DNA of 64,000 nucleotides from Echinarachnius parma. Lineage: Eukaryota; Echinodermata; Echinoidea; Clypeasteroida; Echinarachniidae. The DNA is taken from the NCBI GenBank assembly GCA_037951105.1, contig JBAMJV010004342.1:1-64000 (forward strand), read 5' to 3'. This document shows positions 45,162 through 57,000 of this stretch, one piece after another. The notes under the pieces are model-generated. The model searched no databases. It saw nothing but the letters and a program-made list of their open reading frames with translations, and was not told where the DNA came from. A program made the translations under genes and the position numbers. Position 1 is the first letter of the stretch. The number at the start of each line of letters is the position of its first letter.

Positions 45162-47390
45162 CAAAAAGGGCTTATACATATAACATTATATTTAAAAGTG
45201 AGAGTCAGGTTTTAAGTATGTGCACGTGCTCATATGAACATCTGCATGTTTTGTTTTTATTCATTATTATTATTTTATTTTTTATTTTTTTGCAAAGAAT
45301 TAAGTTAGTAACTTTTATATCTTTTATATCTTCTCATGTCTTATTCTAACTGAATCCACCTGATCCATTTGATGCCTTAAACAAATCTTAATGTTTTCAA
45401 TGTTGTTTTTTGTCGTCATTATAGTGTGGGCTCTCATGCTTACATAAACTGAGTGGCAAAAGGCTACCTCGGTGAGTTCGAAAAGTATCTTGGCGGCCAT
45501 TGCAAACCTGCCAACCGTCCCAAATTTCCAGGGACAGTCCCGATTTCTGAATTTTATACAGCCCTTAAATTGGGACGTCCCGATTTCCGATGTTTTTTTT
45601 TTTTTTTTTGAAAGTCTTATTTATCCAGGTTAGCCTCTTCAGTGCACTTTTGCCCTGTTCTCCAAGAGAGACCTGCATATTCTGGTATCATTTTAGTCCT
45701 CTAATGGCCCTTAAAAGGGCTTTTTTGTGTCAGCTTCAGGGGCCGCTGCCCCCTGAACGCCCGCAAGGCTAGGACCCCCAGCCAAATTTGTCCCCATTTC
45801 CAGAATTGAAATGTTGGCAAGTACAGTATGCCATTGCCAGGTCGTTTGGTCAAAAAGCTATTTTATAATGAGAATTATTTAACAGTGTGATTTTTCTCAA
45901 CATGTTTTATATTTGTTAATTGGCAAAGAAAGCTATTCAGGGGATTTTAAAGTAAGATAATATACAATTCACATTTGCTGCAACGTATACACAGGGTACA
46001 TTTTTACTTTACGTTTTAGTGCTCTTTGTATTATTTTAAAGATGTCAAGTATAGCTCCCTTGGTTTATTAAGACTCAGTAATGTTTCAATTTCTATACCA
46101 CCCAATATGATTGATTGTGGAAGTAGTGTACAATATTATGGTATATATAGTACGCTCATATTCATAAAAACATGCAAAATATTCATGTAGTTATTTAGTG
46201 TAATAAGACTTGACACATGTCTTTAAATGTACACCCTGTACAATTCAAGGTTTTTCATGTATTAAAACTATACATGTCATTTAATGTATTATACATTTGA
46301 ACTTGCACATTTCAAATATTGGCAATATAATTCAATTCTATATTCTGGTTCTTATTTGTCTTGTTCCAACTTACAGTAACTGTAATACTGCTCATTGTTT
46401 AATACAATAATGTTATAAAGATAGATGCTGCATGCATTTACTGCTAGTAATCCTTGGATTATCATTTTTAGTGCAATAACATTGAAATATGGTAATACTT
46501 GTAATATTTAATTCATTGATTGTGACCCATTAACTTTATATAATTTCCCAATAATAATATTTTAGACTTTTATCATATACCAATTTCATTGCAAGATTCT
46601 TGAGAATTATTTGTGAGGTTTTCATAGAATGTTTACACAGTAAAAAAACAGTTAAGTACCGAATTCGGATGACTATGGATGATTGAGTATCCGAACTCGG
46701 ATACTCTGGACTATGGTCTAAAAACGTCTGTATAGATGCTTTCAAATTCTAAAATAACCTGATGATTAGGGAGACATTTGAAAAGTCAAAATCCATTTTG
46801 TTCTTCTGTTACCATAAGCCAAACAACAAGGTACAAGAGAAGTGTGAAAGCTCAGAGTGATTGTGGTTGAATTTTTACAAAGTTAATGGATCACTTTATT
46901 TGTAATACTTGTATTCAGAGTTCTCAGCTCACAAAGCAGCAATTACATGTACTTAATTTACTGTAACAACATTTTTCTTGATTTAAATGTATTCAGGTAT
47001 TTTTAAAAATAGTTGATAGATATATTTGATTCTCTACATTAAAAATGTGAAGTGGTTTTAACAAATTTTAGTTCACCTTTTTGAAGAAAAAAATAAGCCA
47101 AACCAGTTTATACCTAGTAGTATCATTTTTTCATAAGAAAAGCTTTTGACATTTGTTTTAATATTGATGAAAACAAAATCTGGTTATTAAAAGCATATGT
47201 TTTGATCTCAATGTCTTAAATATGTTACATTTATTTAAGTGCTACAACCTTGATATTACAAAGAATTAATATTAAGGAGTAATTTCACTGGCAAAAATAT
47301 ATTTTGCATGAAACTTCTTTTTCTGTTACTCCAAACTTTATCCCTAACCCTTATCCCAAGCCCCTGAATGCTGATTTTGCTAGTAGACAA

Positions 47391-47707
47391 TTAAAGGACC
47401 AAATCCTCAAAATACAATTGGAATTCTAGCGGTTCCCTCATACCTTGTTGTATTCGTATTAACAATAAAATCACGGGACAGGTTTCAGTTTTTCAAATTT
47501 CCCTTTCGTTAAAAAGGTATTTACGATTGAAGTGTTCAGAGTTTGTGAACATCACTTTGCATTTTTGCTCATTACTCGGCCATATAACGCCCATTTGACT
47601 TGAAATGTTCACATAATACCCTGTGGACATATCAGATAACAACAATATACATTGTATCAACAATTCATCACTTTTTGCATGTTAACAAAGTTACTAGTAC
47701 CCTTTAA
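47391..47707. mobile_element. MITE family B copy, internally shortened
   Basis: Starts TTAAAGGACCAAATCC and ends GTTACTAGTACCCTTTAA. Shares CTTGTTGTATTCGTATTAAC and TTACTCGGCCATATAACG with other copies. Confidence 0.8.
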
Positions 47708-50700
47708 AATGGGTATAGGCAGTTTACAGTTTGTATTCACTTATATGTAGGCCTAATATTTAAATTAATGCTGATCTGCATTTGTTTTATTATTGAACAT
47801 TAACTTGGATAAAAGTGCAATTCTTAAAACTGGAAATGGTCACAGGGATATGTTTCCCTTTAAAAAAAAAAATTGATGTTAAGAAATGGTCTTGTTCTTG
47901 TATATTTTTTTTGCTCAGTGTATGTCAAATGAATAAAATGTGGTTTATCTTGCCTAAACCTGGACATACAGTCATGATTTATTATGGGAGTTGCTGTTGT
48001 TTTGTGCTGTTTTTGTGTTATGTTGTCATACATTTGTACTTCTCACTAGCTTCAGTCACACAGAAGAGAAAGGAAATATCTTAATCATATCAGAAATTAA
48101 AATCAAAGAAAAATTACAACTCAATATTGATAAGTCTTTGGTAGAAAATATATTTTGAGTGAAAGACAATAGATTTAATACAAACAAATATATACATAAA
48201 CTGCTTATTTCAGGAAATGAAGAAAAATGATTTTAATAAAATACTGAAATTCAATAAATAGATCAGCCAAAATAAAGATCTACCGAACTAGATCCACATG
48301 CACCACTGTCAAATATTTCATTTTTTCTGAGTCTTTGTCTATCTTGGAATCACAAATTCCAGGGCTTTATTCAATAGACTAAGATATAAATAAATGAAAT
48401 ATATACAAAGTCAAGCTAAGAAAAGGGTTTACTTTTGCATGATTCAAACCAGCGACCTGCGGATTATCAGACCACTCCCTTGGGAGCAATGCATTCTGGC
48501 AGCCAAAGGGGCACATACAAAGTGGTTTACAAATAATAATTACATGTATAATACTTGCAAGCCAAATAACGGTACTGGGAAACGCCCCACACACAAAAAA
48601 TGAAAAATATGCTTTCATCACCTGTACCATGTGAAAGAATGTATAATAACTTAGATGTTAATGAAAATATTTTGGGGGGAAAAATGCTATGAAACTAGCC
48701 ACGGTATGCGGGCTAGTCGATAAAATTTAGGCCAAATTTCACTGGCGCGCATTAGATTTCCTCTGATATTTGTGCATTTAACGATACTAAGGTTAGGATT
48801 TTACTACACAAGACCCTTTTGATACTTATTCAACAATATTGATCAATTAGTTTGGCCAATAAAGATGTATTTGGTAACTTTCCCAATACTGTTATTTGGC
48901 TTTTATAAACATGTAGCTGTATGATTGATCATCCTCTCTAAGCGCTCTACAGTGGTACATCTATTACCGCGTTATCGGACACACTCATAATCAATCCTTG
49001 GGAGCAATGCATTCCGAAAGCCATAGAGCACACACAATGGTTCATATATCGGTGTATAATACTGTATACGCCATATATTTCGCGTACATACATTTTCGTG
49101 AATCAGGACTTTACGACAATCATGCGAGTGGTTAAATTTGTGTTCGGCTGTTACCAGCATGCATTATGACTATCTCGAGAGAGAGATGCTAGTGCAGTAA
49201 TGCATGCAATACACGTATGTGAATTGCTTTGCATTTGGTGTCAATATTTTAGCATGTTAATAGGTTAATTTTGCGATTCACAAGTGATTCACGAAAATCG
49301 CTATAAATAAAACCGTCACAAAATATACGACTATACAGTATACAATTGCCACTCCTAGCGGGTCCCATTTTTTACACCAGGGGGTTATTTCACAATAAAT
49401 AATATAGACATAAATTTGAAAATCTAATAGACCACATACAAGAGACTTGCTGAATCTATGGAACGCCCCTCGGAGCGGAGGGGTTCATAACCGACGTAGC
49501 CATAATACCATATGGTGATTTTTTTCTGGAAACATATTTTTCTGAACTTGGTGGAATATGGACTACCTTTCATTTATAAGAATATTATTTTTGGGTGATG
49601 GTACCCTTTCAGGAAAGGGTCCTGCAATGTGGTAGAGCTCTTGAGCTGCATGCATAGTTAAAGATACAGAAGCACCATACAAACCCCAATAGAAACAAAT
49701 CTGTTCTACATCAACAACAGCAAAAATTCACATCAAGTACAATTATTGCCCTCAAACCTGCTTGAGCAACCAGCTGTATGTAAAGGCTACATGTCTATAA
49801 AGACCATGGATCTTGATTCCCTAGGAATCATTTTGAATAAAATGAACCTGTCTATAGAGACCACCTGCGACTCGAGACCATTTTTTATGTCTCCCTTTGA
49901 CAGTCTTTATGGTAATGCTGTTAGGTAAAAAAAATATCCCGTCTCGAACCCTGGCTCGGTAGAATTACAAAATTATTAACGGGATCCCGGATCGTCCCGG
50001 TTCCCTTGTGTATGAGCAAAAAACTGCCTGTACCCATGCACACACAGTTGCTTATGTTGGAAGTTATGAGGAGACATACCATACATATACATTAGCCCAG
50101 GTTCAGTGGACATGCATATCATACCAAACTCACAACCACATGTGAACTCGGGGCCATGTGTGTAAGATCATGTTTGGACGATTTTTTTATGACTACAAGA
50201 AACACATTGTTTGAAAAGTTTGTTATCTAAAAAAAAATGGGAGGCAGCATTGGGGTAATTTATTTTTGGGGGTGTGCCAGTGTTTGGGGCAGAGTTATGT
50301 GGTTTGTTTTGGAGTTATGTTCAATAAAGCATACACAGGAAAAGCAAGTTCTCAATATATCTTTGTGGGAGTCAAGATAAAAAGTTTTATAAAGTATATT
50401 CAAAGGTTGGGGTAAGCTTTCCAACAGGTGGGGGGCATTCCCCTTAAACCCTTTGTAAAGCTCTACACAAATTCAGGTAATTGACTTCAAGGCTCAACCT
50501 GTTTAAAACATTGTGACCTTCTCTGCCACTGGTCACAGCCACAGGTCGTAAATCTGTCATAACTACTGCAGTTTACTTGAGCCAATCCCATTTTTTTCTT
50601 ATATGTACCAGTATACAGATTTGTTATTATTACTGGAGAAAATTTGTTGCCAAAACCGAGAATTATACAAACAAAGGGCCAATTCTCGGACCGCTCGTTT

Positions 50701-51084
50701 CCCGGTTTGAAGGCCATAATCGCCGGGAATCCCTTCTCGTCTCGGATCGGATAACAGCACTACTTTATGGACAGGTTTTTGTCCAACGTTTATGTTCTAA
50801 TAATCAAAATAAATACTGACTAACGACTATTTTGTCAAACGTTGCATCTCTGTCTATTGGGTTTGCATACACATACACAACTCTTTATGAAACACAACTT
50901 ACATGACACATACTGCACTATGATAAGTCTGCACAATCTGGAAGACATAAAATATTATTTCATAGTACAATCGCACACTTGAAAGTTAGAACCTGCTTCT
51001 AAATGAATTAATCGCTCTGCAATGAAGTCTTGAAACCTCCATGCTTTGAAAACTAGGACAGAGAATGGTATTGTGAAGTTTCGA

Positions 51085-54000
51085 TCATTCTGTATGTTTC
51101 GCAATGAAGTCCCGAAACCGGCGTGCATACTTTGCGGAATTTACGGACGAAAATGGAGTCCGGGGCGAGATGCAATACTTCAAAATCGTCTCCATCCTCT
51201 TCTTCAACGTGTACTGCCCCAGGATGTCGATGATCCCCACGAAGTAACGATCGTCCGTGCCATCAATCACGTGACTCGCATTTGCCACGTTCGGCAACAG
51301 GCGCTGGTTGCGCAAGGCGTCTGCTTCATCTATGGTCTCGTCCTCGCCTGATCGGTGCGCAACGAGCCTCATGTCGTTGAGCGATTGCTCCTGTAATGCT
51401 GCCATCTTGAGCGCAACTGGATCATCGTTTTCTCCCCTCGGATTCGTATTGTACTGAATGGTTGATTTATTTGCATTAACATCCTCGTCGTCATCATCAT
51501 CGTTTATGTGCCCTCGGTTTACCATTCCTGGAAGCTGTGTGTTTTCTTTATCTTGTTCTCTTTGTTCGCCAGAGTTTGGACTGTTGGATCCTATTCCTGC
51601 TTGATTGTTTTCAATAAGTGGGTTGTGCCTATCATGATCATCATTGATGTGTTCTTGCTTTATAAATCCCTGATTTTGTTCTCTGATTCGCTGACTGGAG
51701 TTGTTTGAAGCATCTTCAGTTTGAACCTGACCTGGAGGGGGACCGCCATGAGGTACTGACCTAAATGTGAAAGAAGTTCAGAAAGAAACAAAGAAATAGT
51801 CATGTTTCTATAAATATGACCTTGAATTGAATTTGTTTTTATAACAATGAACAGTAAACAATAAACAGAGTATATAATAATACAATACAATTATAGATAT
51901 ATGTCATATGCTCCAGTGACAAATAACTGATTTTTTCCGCAACATTTTCATTTGAGCAAAAGTTTGGGTCAAGATTAAGTATAGGGTTACTTTGTAGGTT
52001 TAGGAAAAGGGTTTGGGTTTTGGTTAGGATTTAGAGTCTTTTTAGATTTACACAAATTTAAAGGGGTAGTACAGTTTTGGTAAGGCTGAACTTTAGTAAC
52101 CAAACCTGGACAGTAACATTATAAACTAATAGTTATAACTTCACCATGCTCGAAAGGTATATAAAATTACAAACGACTAAGTAAAAAGCCCGTTATCATT
52201 CAAAAAGAGCCATTAAAACACAAGAGGGTGCTTTCTAAAAAGGTATTGGTTTCAACCATTTTTCATACAAAATTATGCATGTGATGTTTTATTGAAATAA
52301 CGATTAAATAGAGAGATCATCAACAACTATTTAAAAAACGCTTTTGAACATTTTTGAAAAAGTGCAAGCATTTATTTTTTATTTTTTTAAAAATCATCTA
52401 ATTATTTGGGCTCCAAATAATTATAAGGTCAGATATATTTATTGATATTTCAGCCGTTTCTGGGTCGATTTTGACCAAATAAAGTTTATTCTGCCATTAA
52501 AATTGCATGTTCTTTCAAATTCGACACTCAGTTTTTCATATACCTCACAAAAAAATTGTGATGTGCAGCAAAACTAAACTAAACTACCCCTTTAATTGCG
52601 GAGCAATTTGCACCAGAGCAAATGTCGTGGACCCAGATCGCCCATGTGCAGCTATGATTGCAGATCCGTTGACCGGGGTAATAATAATCGTGTAAAGGGC
52701 TATGATCCCCATGGAAATAGCGCTATTATACAATTAACGAATGGGCTTCTTGTGATAGTCAAATCTATTACCGAGGTGGGCTCAAAATGATTATTACCCG
52801 AAGCGTAGCTGAGGGTAATAGTCATTTTGAGCCCACCGAGGTAATAGATTGCCTATCACAATCAAGCACATTCGTTAGTTGTTTTATATCACTCATCAAT
52901 ATCAGTGATTGTGTTCAGCTTATAGCAAAATAAGTGAAAATCTCTTGAATATTTCATAAAATCGTTATAAATTTTTATATAAAAAATCAATCGACATTAA
53001 TGAAGCCAGTATGAGCAAAACTGAGTGCGCACCAACGCGCTGGCAGTTGCGCACATACGCGATGAATGCGTGCTAGCGCTCCCACGGATGTGCTTATTGG
53101 CTGTCTTGACGTTCTTCTTCCTAGGTGAATAGTTTTTACCAACAAGGGCAATCAAGTGACTAGAACGTGTGCGCCATAGAGTACTGCACAAATTTGATCG
53201 CGTGTGCATTTTTCTTAAACACATGATCTATGGAACGAGCGCGTAACGAACTTTTAGAGTTAATTATTTTACTAACGCCCCGGTCACGTTATTTTGCGAG
53301 TTGTCCAAAACTATCGTTTGTCAAATTCAATGGTAAAACGATCTCATGAGGGATATAAATATCAATAACCGTTATTATTATCATTATGATATTTGTTCAA
53401 ATCATTTCTACTCACTTCACAATTCTCTGTACGATACCAGCAAAGCCATCGTTGGTGCTCATTTCGGTGAAGTGCAGCATTTGACGTCCAACGAGCAGGC
53501 TATAGTCCATGATGTTGAAGCCTTGCAGGAACTTGGAATCGATTTCAATCTGATGCAGGAACCAGTCCTTCTGTGTTGCTGATTAGATGACCAATAAAGA
53601 AATGATAAAAATGATGATAGAAATAATGATTATAATAATGATGCGATAAATAAAATGAATCAAATTCATAATAACAATAATAATCAGAATGTGAAGTGCA
53701 GTGTCGCGTTAAACATTGAAGATTTGCAGAAACTTGGAATCAGTTTCAACCTAACGCAAGAACCAGCCTTTCTTGTTGGCTGTAATTGATGGTGTAATCG
53801 ATGATGATGATGATGATGATGATGGTTGTGATGAAGGTGATGATGATGGGTGATGATGATGACTATGACGATGACGATGAAGATGACGATGTTGATGATG
53901 ATGATGAAGACGATGATGACGATGATGATGATGATGATGATAATGATAACAATGATGATGATGATGATGATATTAGTGGCGGTGGCAGTGGTTTTGGTCT

Positions 54001-57000
54001 TGGCCAGGAATCTCTTCATCTGTTTTATAAAGACCACTTGTTGTGTCTTCCTTAGGAGGTCTTAATAGATAGGTTTGACTGCAGTAGGATAAACAGTACT
54101 AACCCAAACTCAGTTTCTGCTCTCCGAAATTGACGTCTTTCAGGACGGTAACAAATTCGCTGTCCTCCTTCTCTGGTTTGACATAACGGTTAGCGATGCA
54201 TCCCTTTAGATCATACCTCGCGTAGATCCTTCCTTCTGGGTGGAACACACTCTGCATGACCGAGAAGAATTTCTGAAAGAGATATTAATAGATGGTACAT
54301 TTCTTTAGTTTTATGATTTGTAATTTTATTGTTATGAACCCAAGATAATTTTCTACCGTGTTGGCGGACAAGTTGGATTGCTGTTAGCGATGCACCCCTT
54401 CAGATCATACCTCGCATATATCCTTCCTTCTGGGTGGAACACACTCTGCATGACCGAGAAGAATTTCTGAAAGAGATATTAATAGATGGTACATTTCTTT
54501 AGTTTTATCATTTGTAATTTTATTGTTATGAACCCAAGATAATTTTCTACCGTGTTGGCGGACAAGTTGGATTGCGGTTGGCGATGCACCCCTTCAGATC
54601 ATACCTCGCGTAGATCCTTCCTTCTGGGTGGAACACACTCTGCATGACCGAGAAGAATTTCTGCAAGAGAAATATAGAAATAGATGATGTATTTCTTTCA
54701 TTTGGTCATTTGTAATTTGTGACTTGTGAACCCAAGATAATTTTCTACTTTGTTGGACTAGTTGGATTGCTGTTGGCGATGCACCCCTCCAGATGATATC
54801 TCTCATAGATCCTTCCTTCTGGGTGGAACACAACCGAGAAGAATTTCTGAAAGAGAAATATAGAGATAGATGATGGATTTCTTTCATTTGGTCATTTGTA
54901 ATTTGTGACTTGTGAACCCAAGATTATTTGTTGGACGAGTTGGAATGGGGATACCGATGCACACCTTCAGATCATTCCTCGCACAGATCTGATTTAAAAA
55001 AAGAACCCAGAATATGTGGTGCATTTCTTCTTTTTTTTCATTAGTAATGACAGAATTGAATTTTAATCTAAAATATTTGTTAAAATATTAAAATGAAGTA
55101 ATCAGCAGTTTTTGTCACTTCATAAACACAGAGTCCCTTTTTGCTGAGCAGTATGCCATAGTGGAAGTGCATGTTGCCAATTCCATTATACAATGAAATA
55201 AATGTAAATACTTTGTTATTCTTATTAGTTTTCTTGATCTTACATAAGGTGATTCTGTAGTTAGTTTGATTTCCACCATCGTGGTAATCAACTCGGTCAC
55301 ATTCTTATCAGTTTCTGACAGTTTTGTCACTACTGTCAACAATCCCAGCTGTGTTTACTGCCCCCCGAGGCCCAGTGCTATCACAGAGAGAGGGGCAAGT
55401 GATAAGAAAGTGTCAACACTGATAAAAATCTCCTGGATGCAGGCTTGAGAGCGGAAAACTCGCACCGTTTGTCAGGCCCTCAGAAGCGGTTCAGCAAGCA
55501 ATAAAATTACGTCATGACTTACCCCCTTCTTTCCCGGTAGTTTGATGTAGTGTAATCCCAGTATCCGCACAATGAGCGAGTGTGGGTAGTAGGAAAGATG
55601 GCCGACGTATGAAGGTAGGATTCGAAGCAGGAACCTGGCGTCCTTTGCATTCTCGGTCTTCAGGAAATATTGCTTGTCATTACTGCAGAGAAAATGGATT
55701 TATTTATTTTATTTCCAGGAAAAGAATAACAATGACATAAATGTATGATGACAAAAGAAGAAATCCCATCGACTAGTGCCTGAGGATAGCCAAAAGGACT
55801 CTTGAAAGTTCCTGTCAACGGCTCTCCTCACTAGTCGATGTGTTACCAACAATATATTAACACATCGAAGACATACAAAAACATTACAAATATGATGGAG
55901 ACATTTTTAAAGGTAATATCATTCACAGCTTACTCATGAAATTGGCATTCATGTAGGAGCAAATATACAAAATATAGGGATTCAAAAGAGAAACCTAATT
56001 GGCACCCTTTGCATTTTACTGTCTTTAGAAAATATTGCTTGTCATTTCTTCCGAGAAAACATGACAATTTTGTTTCAATAAGGCAAAATCATCCGCTAAC
56101 TTGCTTTCAAAACTGGCAGAGGAGCATGAGGATACAAAAAAGACACTTCAAACAAATTGGCAACATTTATATTCTCCGTCTTCAGAAAATATCACTTGTC
56201 ATTACTGCAGGGAAAATACATCATGATAACTTGCTCATAAAATGAGCATCTAGGAGCATATGATTCAAGAGAGAAACTGTAACAAATTGGCAACCGTTAC
56301 ATATCTCCCTCTTCAGGAATTACTGCTTGTCATTACTGGTGAGAAAGCATAATATAGATATTATATACCATCGATGACAGGTAATTTAATCACTATTTTG
56401 ATCATAAATTGGTATCTCCTCAAGATTTCCCTACTTGTTATATGACATTAAAATAGGAGCTTACTCAGCATTTGCTTTAAATCAACTCGAACACAGAACA
56501 AAATAAGCTAGAATGGTTGCATCGTTGCACTGGACATTATTAGAAAATAACTAATTGACGCAATAGTTACGTACTGATCTCTTACCACAAGAAGAATATC
56601 TGCCCATTCCGTGAGTTGCTCTTGTACTGTAGGTACGGTTCAACCTCAAGGGTCTTGTTGTAGTCCGTTGATTTAATTCCAAGTGAGTTGCGCAGGGCCT
56701 CAAACACTGCAGGGGAATAGCTCCTGAATTCAACATTCTGTAGAAAAAAGGAACAATATACATACATATATCATTATTCTATTCATATACACGTTAGGGT
56801 GGTTATAGTTTCTTTTGATGCATATATTGCAAGCCTTAATTCACACATTCTCATAACTTTTCAAATTTTACTTGCCCGAACAGAAAGTTAAATTGCCAGC
56901 TTACTTCCAGAGGCTAGCAGCCAAAATACAAGGGACTATATAGATCTACAGACAAAGCTTTTATTCAAATACAAGTCATTATTTGAATAAAAGCTTTGTC

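Larger units (their letters stand above)
43863..51084. other. Intergenic region between converging TNNI3K and PIP5KL1
   Basis: AT-rich, no coding exon recognised; contains 3' UTRs. Seen: poly-G at 45138-45161, a transposon-like repeat at about 45480-45835 (CCTGCCAACCGTCCCAAATT ... ATGTTGGCAAGTACAG, ends inverted in part), MITE B at 47391-47707, MITE J piece at 49753-49875, and a GGGATCCCGG segment near 49980. Short frames show no similarity I recognise. Confidence 0.55.

Noticed and set aside
45440..45473. Possible extra TNNI3K exon after the last one (ATAG...GTGAGT)
   Set aside because: Chance-like splice signals; the frame gives a few residues and a stop, with no similarity to copies of the last exon.
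51046..51351. Forward 101-residue frame
   Set aside because: Lies antisense to the last PIP5KL1 exon, which has clear kinase similarity.
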